64,000 bases of DNA from Lamellibrachia satsuma (lineage: Eukaryota > Annelida > Polychaeta > Sabellida > Siboglinidae). Position numbers and translations under genes: made by a program. Each line of letters opens with the position of its first letter. The stretch's first letter is position 1. The notes below the pieces were generated by a model, which did not search any database, was not told the DNA's origin, and saw only the letters and a program-made list of their open reading frames with translations. This document shows, piece after piece, positions 44,319 to 58,100 of this stretch. The stretch is from positions 4,422,001 through 4,486,000 of the forward strand of contig BSQZ01000036.1 in NCBI GenBank assembly GCA_033239005.1. Reading direction: 5' to 3'.

Positions 44319-44606
44319 ATAACAATGTTACCATAATATGGCTTTTTCAAGAATATTTGGTTATGGTGGTGCTTTCAAGACAGCCTGGGACTTGATGAGT
44401 GTTTTTGTTTGTGTGAAGAAATACACAAATAAATAATAAATGAACATTTATATGTATTATTTAGCTGGCAAACATACTTACATGTGCAGCAGAAGTAGGA
44501 TGACATTTTTAAACCGTAGCAGCCCAGTGAATGCATTCAGGAACAAGTCAGCAAACAACAACAGGTACTGCAGATAGAGAATCGGACGATACCGATTCAC
44601 CAACAT
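39900..44606 (-). CDS. TMEM138: Transmembrane protein 138, complete, 4 coding exons
   Basis: Exons 5' to 3': 44606-44482, 43605-43434, 43081-43006, 40009-39900, with phases 2, 0 and 1 at the junctions. The product is 160 residues (human 162). It reads [80 protein letters not shown], then [20 protein letters not shown] and [20 protein letters not shown]. Four hydrophobic segments and the terminal YKRTAxRLGDxRFYQDS block are diagnostic. TMEM138 is a ciliary transition-zone/vesicular membrane protein; loss causes Joubert syndrome in people. A minus-strand AATAAA is at 39670-39675. The vertebrate neighbour TMEM216 is not seen here. Intron 3 (40010-43005) hosts an antisense LINE. Confidence 0.96.
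40437..41901 (+). pseudogene. LINE copy with endonuclease but no reverse transcriptase
   Basis: Frames give an endonuclease start ([15 protein letters not shown]), [51 protein letters not shown] and [12 protein letters not shown], i.e. the usual metal-binding and SDHxxxxxxL motifs of LINE endonucleases. Frame breaks occur near 40550 and 40985-41054. After 41464 the RT is missing and a 3' tail, AAAATAAAATTATTCTCTCT, follows. It lies antisense in TMEM138 intron 3. Confidence 0.8.
42375..42700 (+). mobile_element. Third member of the 474-1556 MITE family
   Basis: GGGAATGTACAATGATTTTC and ATTGGTTAACTGATATGGAG match the family end. A 38-base segment containing GGAGCTAGTTGGGG is duplicated in tandem. 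It lies in TMEM138 intron 3. Confidence 0.6.
43862..43965. repeat. Retroelement tail with ATT microsatellite
   Basis: (ATT)n followed by ATAATGCGCCATGTATCCGG and AAAACCTGCTCAAAGGCGCT. A related block lies at about 16815-16880 (AAAACCTGCTCAAAGGCGCT). This pattern is common at 3' ends of invertebrate SINE/LINE elements. It is followed by an A+T-only stretch and a TA run to about 44316. TMEM138 intron 1. Confidence 0.6.
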
Positions 44607-46819
44607 TGTGGCTACTTCGGTCACTCCCTATTCAGCTGGCCTTGTGAATATATCCTTCTTCTGGTCATGTGTCACTTGGTTTCATGACATGTCAATGTCA
44701 TATGCAATGACACAATTCTGTTAAGTTGTCTGATCCATGTGGTGTTCAACAAAGTGAAACCCAATAGCTGAATGGTTGCTGTTTTGTCTTCAGAGCCTGT
44801 AAGATAAAGTACATGTGTATCAGGAATATGAAATATACATTGCATCACTAAATTACAGATATTGTGTAAAACTTATTTGAAAAATAAAAGAGAGCTACAC
44901 TTGACAAAAGTAACTTGCCCAGATATAACCAACATAATTCTTCGCAACATGTCTGATAGATTGATAAGGCAATTGTGACAAAGTTCAATTGAGTTTCTTG
45001 AGCTTTTATACTCCACACAGCCCCTTCTAACATTGGAATTTGTGGTGTTTGTGGTGCACATGCACAGGTGCATATAAACATGAAAGAAGTTAATACAAAA
45101 AATTATACTGTATACTTGACAAATGTGGTTTCTAGAACTAATATCTAACAAGTTGGATTTTAACACTGCATGATTAATGCATAGCCATAGGACCAACAAC
45201 TCTCCCACAGTACACGTACTGTTATTCATAAAATATTATACTTTTGGGTGATTTGCAGTTTGGCCTCAACAACACCACCTGCACCACTTGTTCATGTGGT
45301 TTTAATGGCCTCTTCAACTAATCTTTTCCAGTTAAATTACAGATCTCATTCATGCAATAGTGAATGCAGTTGAAACCTAATACACATACAGTACATTCAT
45401 TCCATGAAGAGTGAAAAGTAATAAGAATCGTTCCCAGACCCAGTTTATTGGCAATATTTACACTGTCATTGACTGTCACTGGCATTGTTCTTCAATAACT
45501 ACTATTACTGTCAACTACTATGCCACCATGTGTTGCTTATATATCACATTTAACGAAAGCAAACTACTTCGCTACCGCAGAGTTTGAAAGAGAAGGCGAG
45601 AACAGAGATTTCTCCTCTACGAAGACTCACCTGATCAATCTAACATAATCAAACGCGTCCAAATTCGTCATGGAAATATCTGGCATCCGCTCATGACATA
45701 CCCTCGTTCACGGCGACAAACTAACAAGTGTTCCAGAATATATACTCAAAAACCATTAGTATAACGACCACTACGATTATATTTATAAACGATATAAATT
45801 GTTGGCTATAATTACCTGCATACGTTTTGATAAACAAAAATAAAACATTGATCACGAGATTATACTGCCGACTAGAGGTTTTGACGCGGGAATCCGCGGA
45901 TAGGCTTTTCGATAAAGAAAATAACAGTTTACTGAGGCTCGTTACTTTGTTCGTTAGCATGCGTTTAATTTTTGTCAGCTGTTAATTCCTGCTAAAAACG
46001 ACACACCATGATCAGGCAGTTCAGAACAACGCCGACATAAAATTAAACAAGTCCTGTCAAGTTTAACGTGGGCGATAATAAGTTGAATAATGACTAGATT
46101 CGCTCAATAATGGTTGTATATGTTTTGTGCTATATCTCAAGCAACCTTATCTTAGATTAAGCAGTAGTTTCTTATGCTATTGGACACATAGCAAAAATAC
46201 CACCTGCTCTGTGAAACAAAATGAACATATTTATTGCACTATACAAATCTATTTTAGGCAGATTTTTCTTTGAATTGAAAGGATGGACATTCCGGTTTCT
46301 TGGATAATTGTAATGGCTAATGAAAATGGTCAATTTAAATGGATTGGGTTTGAGTCATATATAACATTTTTACATGTTATCTACCTGTCAAGAAAGTTGT
46401 TAATATTCTCACAATATTTTGGCCAGCTCACTTGATCTTCAACAGTGGACAGACGTTGCTACAGGCATGTCACATGACCATGATTATGCTCACATGCTGG
46501 AGAAACAGCGCTGCCAAGTTGTATCGAGAAATATGTGTGAGATCATTGGCGGATACAAACTCTGAAAAGGGGTTTCCATTTCCCAACAGGACACTTATGT
46601 CACTAGGCATCCAACTAAACAGCTTTTTTATAACAGCTACGCTGGCACTGACGGTGGTTACTGCCAGGGTGCATGTTGTTCTCAGTGGTTCTTTTATGTT
46701 TCCATCCATCTGCTAGATTTGTTTTATTGAATGTGATGAATGGCGTCTTCATTCACCTGTGTTTTGTCATTCCATTGCATGAATAACCAAATTATTGTTT
46801 TTTTAAACAGACACAAGTA
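44607..46819. other. Divergent intergenic region of TMEM138 and TUBGCP2
   Basis: This 2.2-kb space should contain both promoters and any 5' untranslated exons. The TUBGCP2 start codon lies only 9 bases after an AG acceptor, so at least one upstream untranslated exon is expected. Both strands hold 75-95-codon frames near 46432-46716, without recognisable products. Confidence 0.5.
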
Positions 46820-49800
46820 ATGTCTCAACATGAGTTCCGGATTCACCATCATGTCAGTGAAATCACCACTCTACTCAGGTATTCCAATGTTTTGTTCTAC
46901 CTTGCATAGATGTCAACATTACTGCTTTTCAGGTGGGAAATACCCATGGCAGGTATTGATCTGGGGCTTGGTAGGGAGAGTCTGGGGCATGGTAGACAGG
47001 TTATTACATGGTAGACAGGTTATTACTTGGTAGACAGGTTATTACATGGTAGACAGGTTATTACATCATGGTAGACAGGTTATTACATCATGGTAGACAG
47101 GTTATTACATGGTAGACAGGTTATTACATCATGGTAGACAGGTTATTACATCATGGTAGACAGGTTATTACATGGTAGACAGGTTATTACATCATGGTAG
47201 ACAGGTTATTACATGGTAGACAGGTTATTACATCATGGTAGACAGGTTATTACATGGTAGACAGGTTATTACATGGTAGACAGGTTATTACATCATGGTA
47301 GACAGGTTATTACACGGTACACAGGTTATTACACGGTAGACAGGTTATTACATCATGGTAGACAGGTTATTATATGGTAGACAGGTTATTACATGGTAGA
47401 CAGGTTATTACATGGTAGACAGGTTATTACATGGTAGACAGGTTATTACACCATGGTAGACAGGTTATTACATCATGGTAGACAGGTTATTACATCATGA
47501 TGGTAGACAGGTTATTACATCATGATGGTAGACAGGTTATTACATCATGATGCTTGTTTAAATAAAAATAATGCGTTAAAGATACATGCTCAGCATTGTG
47601 GGATATGAAAGAATGGTAAATGAGGTTTCTTACTACAGGGCCCAGTCAAGTGATGGACCTGGGGCTGAAGTCTACACTGACATGTTGCAGAAGAACATGA
47701 CTCCATACATCACCACACAGGTATTTCAAGTACAAAATCATCTGATGCAGTATAAGAATCACAACATTTGATAGATTCTGAAAGAAAGATGGATAAAGTC
47801 CAGATCTGATAGTCATAAAAACAAAAATGGATTCAACAAATTTGTCCCATGCTTTGACAGAAGTAATTCTAACCTGTACACATTGCTAAACATACCTGGG
47901 CAGATACAAATGGTTTGACAACTGTTATCAGTGCAAAGTAAAAATGATTATAATGTGTTTATTTATAATAGGTTTTCCCATATTGCAGGTATCGGCTCAC
48001 AATGCAAAGAGGAAGATAGCTGAGTCAACATCAACACCAACAGAGTTCCTTAACAAGTATGAAGAACTGAAGTCCAAGAAGTAGGTAGCAACTGGAATGT
48101 GTCTCTGGTACAGTAGGTGCAGGGCTTGACAATAACAATTGCCTGGGGCTACTAAAATGATTGGTTGGGCGAGCTGGTGTCGACCACCACTTGCATGGAC
48201 GGGCAAGTAGAATTTACTCATGATAAAAGTAGATAGGTGTAGCACTTGCCTGATTAAACATTGCAGTGTTGCTTAACCTTTAACACTCTGCATGCTTTTA
48301 TATCATTGTTTATTATAATGCCATAAGTAAAACACACCCTCCACTCTGATGAAGATTTTGTATAATGCCAATGTGACCAGGCATCATAAGTTGATAATGA
48401 GTTGTAGCCAGTGAGAATGACAGTGCGGAGGTGCGCATATGATTATAACAGGAATGTGATTTAGTTTTTTAAATTGGGTAATTATTACATTAAATAAAAA
48501 CCAAGCATGATGACGCAGATGAAAGGGATGATCAGTAATTACGATGACATTACTCTTCAGAGATTGAGTAATCGCGTTCAGTAATTGTGTGTGATCGTCG
48601 ACAATTTTTGTTTGAGTAATTGTACTTGTACAGTACTCAGTTACGTTGGTCAGAAAAACAAAGCCATCATAATTGCATTCGATTACATTGTAATCATGAT
48701 TATAGTCACAGTTACAATATTCTTGTGCATGTTTCTGTTGCCCAAGCAGGTTTTTTCATTTTATATCTAATGCATGATTGTAATCAGGATTACGTGCAAA
48801 ATTAATCGTAACTTCGGCAGACCCAGAACCGTGATAGCACCAGTGTAGTTACTGTGACACATCTGTCCTTTATGCTGATAATTGATGTTGGTGACAATGT
48901 AACATCTTGCTTGCAGTGTGCGAGACCTGGATCCACTTGTGTATCTGTTGTCAAAGTTGTGTGACGATGACGAGGTAGTTACCAAATTGTGCTCTTTTCT
49001 TCATCTGGTTTATTGAGAAAGCTCGTTCGTAGATCAACTTGTAATTACAGTATAAATATTACAATAGTTTGTGGCTGAAATATCAAAAAGTTGCAGAAAA
49101 CAGGACAGGGCTGTTGCGCAGACACATCTTGTCTTCCGTTTGTCTTGTTTTCCTTGAACTTGAATAATAATAAAATTTATTTCAGACAAAAGTCCACAAT
49201 TATATATACATAAGTTACAAGTAAAAACATTTCAAGTCTTATTTTCCGTACTTATTTACATATATGATTGGTATCGACTCCGCAGACATACCAATGCATG
49301 AATTTAAATGATTAATGTTAATTATTAACGACAATTTAGGCAATATGGACACAATGGACCCTGTCTATTATGGATGCATTGTCCCTGACCCATCATTGGT
49401 CACTATGCGATAGATATAGAGATCTGCTCCAGTGACACATGTTCCATCCGTCCTCTGCAGACAAAGCTGTACTTGCGAAGGAATGCAGAGGAAAGGGCTG
49501 CAGCTGCTGGAGTGAGCCTTGCTTCCCCCTTGCCCATAGTAGCCCAACTGCCAGCCCCCGGGAGCAAGATTACCAAGGATGAACTGGAAGATGTAAGTCA
49601 TATACTTTTTATTAAGAATACCTACTCAGTTCATTTAGCCTACTGTAAATCATGTTCGTTGATATTCACATCTTTAGTGTGTGAATAGTTTAATATAAGA
49701 GCAAATGGTTTAATAAAAGACTGCATAGTTTTAATAAAATCATAAAAATAATTTATTATGATCATTAGATCAGGTAACTTGTGAAAGTGTACAAACGAGT

Positions 49801-52800
49801 TCTAACGCCGTAGTGGATACTTAGGTTGGTCCAATTTTTTAAGAAGTGAGTTTGAAATAACGTTGAATTGAGGAAGGATGCTTAGTTCGTCTAATATTGA
49901 TATAAGTTTATGGACAATAGCAGGCTTGTTAACAAATGCATGTCAACGCATTAGAATGCAAATGCCATTTTTCAGGAACGCATGAAATGTTTTGGGGTCG
50001 CATACAAATGCAAATGTTTTGGTTACACATTTGCAAATGCATTTGAATTAATTTCAAACGTTTTGGCTTTACATTAACGTTTTGTTTTATTTGGAGAAAA
50101 ACAAAGTAATGTATACAAACACAATATTAATTTAATAGGTACAGTAATACATTATTGTAACCACTAAGTACCACTACATACCAGTCCCACTAAATGAACA
50201 TGTATGTAGAGTCACACAGTTCCAGGCCTGCAGAGGTGGTGGAAATGGGAGGGAGGAATAGACAATTGACACTTTACTGGGAACCATGACAGGGAATGAT
50301 AATCATTCAGGTAGGCCAGAATGGAAGGGCAAGACAATAGACTGTCCACTGGTGGGGTCACTGGGAAGATAACCTGGTGGATAATTACAGCTACTACTAA
50401 TCACTCTCTCTGGCTGTAAATGTTTAGGGCTGGCATTGCTAATGTTTACTCCCCCAATGAGCTGCCACACCAACAGTGCCAACACAGCACAAGGGAGTCA
50501 TTTGTCTGCATTGTTTGATTTGTTTCAATGAACAGGTAATCTCTGAATTAAGCCATCAACTTATAGACCAGTTGGTCTTTTCATGTATGAATAACAGCTC
50601 AGGCATTGACCAGTTGACCTACAGAGCACTTTTTCAAAGAGCACGTTGTGAAAGTGGATTCACAGATCAGACAATGATTTCATAATCTGCTGAGGATACT
50701 GCTCACTACAGTAGCATGTTGTGAACTTGTGGAAGTGAATCTAACAATAATAATTATTCAAAGGATTACGCAAGCATTTGATTGTGCATTTGATAAATCA
50801 AATGTTTGTGGATCACATGCAAATGCAAATGTTTAAGGTACGCATCAGGGATAGAACTTCAGCATTTATTTTACTAGACAGCAGGACTAGTAAAGACAAA
50901 AGTTTACTAGTCTGCCTAAAGGTTTACTAGTCCTGTTATCAAAACATAACACAAATTTTAATCGCAACAGTTTTATTTAAAACACAAAAAACACAATGTC
51001 ATCCAGGCCTGGCGTTGACACTCAGCGTCGGAGGCACTACTGTCACAGTCAGTGTCACTGCTGTCAGTGCCATTCTCACAGTCGGGCCTTGGCCCAAGTG
51101 GGTAAGTGTCTGGCCTCCGTGCTCCACCGATGTAGTAATGTAGATATAAACCGTATTCGAAAACCGTGCATTTGAAAATGGCCGCCAATTGCAGTCATTA
51201 GCCGTAACCCTCTACCAGATACGCTAAACCAAACAAAACTGTCACACAACAACCAATCAAAAACGCTGTTGCACTGTCGACTCACATTATGTGAAGAATT
51301 AGTTTGTCAATTGTATGGTTGGTGGCGCCACGCAACATGCTGATTTTTACTAGACAGCCAGACTAGTTGGTAGGCAGGTTTACTAGTCCGCCGTAATCTT
51401 TACTAGTGTACGGACTAGCGGACTAGTGGGTAGGTCTACCCCTGCGCATTCATATGCAAATGCATTTATAATTTTATGGAGGCATTTGAATGCACATTCA
51501 AATGCTCAACATTCAAATACGTATTCAAATGCATTTGCTTTTGTTAACATGCCTGGATGATAGATTAGCAGCAGTGTAATTATGGTTCCACAGTAGAATA
51601 CAGAATATTTCTTTAGATGACACTTTAGGAATGAAGAGGTTCTGCAAAGAGCACGACATCAAAGACAATTACTGAAAGCGATAAGAATAAGACTGTTACA
51701 TTTTCTTGAACATGTAATGAGAAACAGTCAGATTGAGAAAAAATGTTATCTCGTTGTAGATCAAAGCACGACTGATGAAGGAGACAAATCGAGTCACAAT
51801 CGGCCAGTCTGATGGGTCCCGCAGACTGCTTCTTGAAAGACAACTCAAAAACGGTTAGTCTCTAGTACTGCTTTTCTCTTCTTCTACATTGGTTCCTAGC
51901 AGGGTAGAAGGAGAGAATTAGTCTGTTCATTAGTCTGTTCTGTTCACCTCTGCCCTTTCAAGATCTCTCTTGACACTGTCCCTCCATCTTTACTTAAGAC
52001 ATTTCGCCGTCATTGTAACCAGCAATCCAAGATGGGCGCCATGATTTCAACGTTTTTGCAGTTGCTGAACACAGTTGTATACCAATGTACAGTTCGCCAA
52101 CATCATCGTCAATCGTCGACATCCGACACAAAGATTCGTCGATAAAACTATCAAATAATACTGTCCAAAACATACGGCGGTAAATCGTCAGTTGAAGTAA
52201 CGCTGTCCACCATTGCGGCCATCGTAGATTTTGATAATCCATCATTAAAAACCGCGAAAATCTCCATAAAATATTGAGTGATAACCAACGATTGCTGCTA
52301 CTGAATTGCTAATTCATTTGCCATGACAACCGTATATAACAAGTGGCTCCACATAGTGGATAATTTCGAGTGAAAGCGATTTAAATGGTGAACATAGCCA
52401 ATGCCGAAAATTCAGCCGAAATGGTTAAGATATTAAATGGTTATGAAAATATTGATGTTTTTCTCACTTAAGGAAGATAGAAGAACTAGAGGAATGACAA
52501 TGAATAATCATTTGACACTTGATATGTCAATGGCTTCCTTGTCTACTGGCCATCTGGGTTTTTTATTTTGTGTGGCAAACTTGTTAAATGTATATTATAT
52601 ATCTACTTGCAGTAAATTTTCCGGTTCAGCCTGACTGGATCTTTCACCGGACGTATCTGACCGCAGACTTTGTCAATGTCACAGAGCCACATCCAACAGT
52701 GAGTGTCGTCCTTCTCCTTGCCAGTTACGATATATTGTGGTGTAACACTTTTACATGCTATTAAATCAGTGTAACAAAATGTTAACTAGTCTTGGAGTCT

Positions 52801-54943
52801 CGTATGATATACTTGTTGTATTGTTCCAGAATATTGTTCCTCTGGGCTCTCTGCCAGTCCAGATACAGGAAATTGCCGTCATCGAAGACCTGCTCTATTG
52901 CATGGAGGTTGGTGTGTTATCCGACAGCTCAACATGTGCATTTCTTATTTAGCCAAACTTTATCTAACCCCATGACTAGATATAACTAATCATTTGTTGA
53001 AATTCACAAATATGCCAAGGTCTTCCCCTGAGCCATGCCACATGATTGGTCCTTGACTCCATTAAAGGTTCCTCCTCAATTCAAATGTGCCAATGTCTTC
53101 CCCTGAGCCATGCCACATGATTGGTCCTTGACTCCATTAAAGGTTCCTCCTCAATTCAAATGTGCCAAGGTCTTCCCCTGAGCCATGCCACATGATTGGT
53201 CCTTGACTCCATTAAAGGTTCCTCCTCAATTCAAATGTGCCAAGGTCTTCCCCTGAGCCATGCCACATGATTGGTCCTTGACTCCATTAAAGGTTCCTCC
53301 TCAATTCAAATGTGCCAATGTCTTCCCCTGAGCCATGCCACATGATTGGTCCTTGACTCCATTAAAGGTTCCTCCTCAATTCAAATGTGCCAAGGTCTTC
53401 CCCTGAGCCATGCCACATGATTGGTCCTTGACTCCATTAAAGGTTCCTCCTCAATTCAAATGTGCCAAGGTCTTCCCCTGAGCCATGCCACATGATTGGT
53501 CCTTGACTCCATTAAAGGTTCCTCCTCAATTCAAATGTGCCAAGGTCTTCCCCTGAGCCATGCCACATGATTGGTCCTTGACTCCATTAAAGGTTCCTCC
53601 TCAATTCAAATGTGCCAAGGTCTTCCCCTGAGCTATGCCACATGATTGGTCCTTGACTCCATTAAAGGTTCCTCCTCAATTCAAATGTGCCAAGGTCTTC
53701 CCCTGAGCCATGCCACATGATTGGTCCTTGACTCCATTAAAGGTCCCTCCTCAATTCAATTTTTCCGCTTTTTTCAGATTCATTTAGCAGAAAATTTAAC
53801 CTGTCTATTATCGACTACCTTCTAGTGGTTTTTGTTATCTTCATCAGTTTGTCTTCCTTCAGAAATTTTCATTTGTTCAAATTAAAAATAACATTAATTG
53901 CAGTGCTTTTTATATTAAAATTATTTTGTTTGTAGATAATGTAAATATTTTTTTTTCTCAAATTTTGTCAGATATTTTCATTTATGGCTTCATGAAAAAG
54001 CATGGTCTGGTATGTTAAATACTGCACAGTCCTTTATTGTGAATTACAGTTATCTCCTTTCCATGTATTTATGACAGGACAACACAACGACTCATAATAA
54101 AAGCTTCACATGTATTATTCATCTTGGCAATAAAATGTGACAGTCCGGCCAGATCTCTCTGGAGCCAGCTGTGACGCCCTGAGAACTGGATGTGAGACCT
54201 GGATATTTCACGTGACCAGACTGCGGTCCTGGGCCAGCTACTTGATCATGACCAGAGAATCCTGGGGTCTGCATCCCTCTGGGTGTCCAGCCAGCCCTTT
54301 TGAAATGCTGGCCATCCTATCATTTTGGAATGGTCGAGAAAGGGGGTTGGTTGGTGCGCTCTGAGGATGCGAGACCCGGATATTTCACGAGACCGGACTG
54401 CAGTCCTGGGCCAGCTACTTGATCATGATCATGTGACTGTGGTCACATGGCCAGAGAATCCTGGGGTTTGCATTCCTCTGGGTGTCCAGCCAGCCCAAAA
54501 TGTGGTGTTTAGAAGTAATGCCCCGGGCCTTTTGAAATGCTGGTGATCCTATCATTTTTGAAAGGTGGAGAAAGGGGGGCTGGTTGGTGGGTGACGTGTT
54601 TCCTTGTTCATGCTACGAGACAAAGACGTCCCAATGAAGGGATGTTGCCAGCTCCAATAGCAGGGTTAATGCTGGTAATTGGTTAGTGAGGGATGAACCT
54701 TTTAATTGGTCAGCTTTCTTTCCCCCAGGCCCGTGGTAGGGATGGTCCCTGGCCTCTTGTAGGCTACCAAGATGCATCAGTCAGTTGTTCTGTCACAAAC
54801 CACACACGATGATAACACTATGCTTCAAATAATATTGCAGGGAATCGAAGGAAAGTACATACGCACACAACCACTGATCGACAGTTATGCCCCGCGGCAC
54901 TTTCAAGTCGACCAGACGCTAGGTAAGACTCGCTTCAATACAC

Positions 54944-54974
<31 letters not shown>

Positions 54975-55074
54975 AATCTGGTGTGTTGTTTGCTTTCTGT
55001 CATCCATAATTCAGGTTTACCTGCAAGTTTGTCTGAAATACTTCTGCACCCACGCACACATGCATGCACGCACG

Positions 55075-55143
<69 letters not shown>

Positions 55144-58100
55144 TAAAATGGTTACAGGCTTGATTTTTTTAGTATTGTTATGTGGGTGTATTTTTGTGCC
55201 TTTACAGAGGTGACACTACGAGAACTTGTCAAGAGGATTCTGCCACTGTGTTCGAACTACTCCATCGTTGCTAGATTTATAGAAGGTACATGATGGATTT
55301 TCATTTCTCTTGGTAACAGACTTGCCCAATCTACTCCTCAGTTAGCTGTGCTTGTTCCTGTAGGCTGAGAAACATGAGGATCACTTTTTAAATTATGTCC
55401 TGTAACTCTGATTACAAACCTTACATTTTATTTATTGAGAACATGGTTTAATATGAATATATGCTAGCTTTATGTAAACGTTTTTGGATTAAATTAACTA
55501 TTATAATGGGCATTATAATTACCGGTAAATGGTAGTATGTAATACAAAATCATCAGAAGAATTAACAGTGACAGTTGTTTTGTTTCGGTATCCTTAGCAA
55601 TTATTTCACAATTCATATGCAGTTTGTCACGTATGAATTTTTAAATAGTAATGTATTAATGTGATTTATGATTAAAGCATGATTGATAAGTTATGCAAAT
55701 TTTGAAGCAGTTGCCAATCAGCGACCGCCGTGACTGACAGCTGATGCACCTTTCATTAAGTTAGGATTGAATCAATAGGTCATATTTGCAGTGTCTATAC
55801 ATGTCACTCATCTAAATGTACACAGTTTAGCTACACATTGTCATGCGACAGGATGTCACCTGACCAACTGATGATGTTAACCGGCCTTCCACCTTTCATT
55901 CCATAACTATCATGTGAACTAAAGCTGTAATAATACACCTGTATGTAATATAAATTAATTTTGTTACCAGAGAAGTCAGCGTTCGAGTATGGTCTGGTAA
56001 ACCAGGCACTCAGCTCAGCCATGAGAACTCTCATTAAGGTTTGTAAGACATTCGTTTCTGCAAACTTGATAAGGACATGTATTGTATCTCAGTTTTCACT
56101 GGATAAGTTTTGTTAAAAAATGTTGAAAGGTTTAAGTGAAGAACTTGCATACTACCCCAAGCTTTCACAACAATGCTATTTTCTTTCAGTTATAACCCTG
56201 TAGGATATGATGTCCTTTACTTTTAGACAAATCATTTAAAAACTATCAATTTATTTAAAGAAATAATACTGTTACCTCAACTTTATTGTATATTGTTATT
56301 ATACAGTGACTACAGTCATATTTTTATTCGTTTTAAGATGATGATTGCAAAAAATATTGTGTTCCTCTTTCTGATGACATATCAAACATCGGCTAAATCG
56401 TTTATTGAATCATATTTTGGAGTGGGAATTCCTTTAACTTAAAAGAGATGCCATATGGTAGATGAATGTAAGACTGACCGTGACTGTGTTTCAGGATTAC
56501 CTGGTGTTAGTGGCCCAACTGGAGCACCAGTTTCGACAGGTACATTGGTCAACTTACAACTAGGTCGTGCTAGCCATCAGTTGGTTACTACAAACTCCAG
56601 GTGAAATTGGGGTGACCAGTCGTTTTGTATTGTAGCCCCGAGACTATGAAACTCACCACCATGACAGATAACATTAACAATAACAATGGATGTTTAAGAT
56701 ATATCTGAAGACTGAAGAAATGACTGTTGTTTATCATCCTTACAACAAATCATGTCCAGAAAGATTATTTGATATTTCTTCTTTTAAATGAAAAAATATA
56801 TAGTCGCATTGTCTGTTCACCATCACTTATTGAAATGGCCCACCAGCTGGTGGAAAGTAACCAACTGGCTAGTCTGGCCATTTGTTGCATGAATATAAAT
56901 TATATTGACCATTAATGCTCTGTGTCCAGTCCTTATTATTAGATTGGCCCATAATATATCAAATAGTCACCTAATTACTAATGCAGTTAGGTTACTAATA
57001 AATATAATATAATAACACATTCCTGAATTTCATTTTCATGATATCATTACGAAGCATTTGTCCAAAATGTAAGACGTTTTTCGGACAAAATATCAATTTG
57101 TGCATTTCACGATTAATCATGTTTTTTGTTAGATGTTAAGTTATACATAGGAAAACTGTTATTTTATCAGCCATTTGCATGGCATATAACACGTTTTGCA
57201 GCAAAATACTTACCTCCTCCAATATCAACTAGATGGCAGCACAAGACCAGTTTCAACTTACGTGATTTTGGCACATAATGCGTTTTGCTGATAAATGCTT
57301 CACACACAGCAGCAGTAGAGTTTTAGTCATGTCGGCAGTGCGGTTTCAGCCAGAGTTTGTCATGTTGTTGTTATCGTCGTTTTCAGGGACAGTTGTCCTT
57401 GCAGAAGTTCTGGTTTTACATACAACCCACTGCAAGAACGATGGAGATTCTGACATCAGTTGCCAACTCCATAAATCGGGTAGGTGTGCCATCTGTCCTC
57501 GCTTGTTGGTGTAGCACAAGAAATGTAGCCACACAAATAAAACACTAAATATAATGATGATGGTGTTTTATGTAGCACCAGTATCAGCCTAGACAAGACG
57601 CTCATGGATCGTTGCTCCATTATCAAGGCTGGTGATTTTGGCAGGAGCTAATTCAGTGCCTATCCTATGGCCAATTGATGCTGCGCGTGTTAGAGTTAGT
57701 GAGTCCACGACAGGTCACCCATTTACCCCCTGTGTGGGATCTTTTACTTCCCTGACATAAAAAAAAACAGGTAGAAGGGACCTACAGCTTTTTGTGACTC
57801 ATCCGAAAGACACAGGCAAAGTGGGGTGAATTAAACTGGCCAAGTTTCGAAATAGCAGCAAGTGGACTTGAGCCCCGGTCCTCTCAACTGAAAGTCTGGC
57901 GCCCTAACTGCCGAGCAACTGCACCCCCTGTTATGTAACGTTTCTTGCTACAAATGTTCATACAATGTTAACTTTATAAAGTCGACTTTGGTTGCAGGGT
58001 GCGTGTATAGGTGGCGCTGTGCTCAGTCTGTTGCATGAGAAGACGTCGAGTTTCATCGGGTTTGTAATTTTCAGTTTTGTTCAGTTACAAAATCATGAAA

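Noticed and set aside
46432..46716. Overlapping 94- and 79-codon frames on both strands
   Set aside because: No recognisable domains, no splice context, and both strands open; kept only as part of the intergenic description.
46965..47553. CRISPR-like array of direct repeats
   Set aside because: No unique spacers of constant length, in an intron of an animal gene; it is a minisatellite.
53012..53757. CRISPR-like or coding repeat
   Set aside because: The 75-bp units are contiguous with no spacers, and contain stops.
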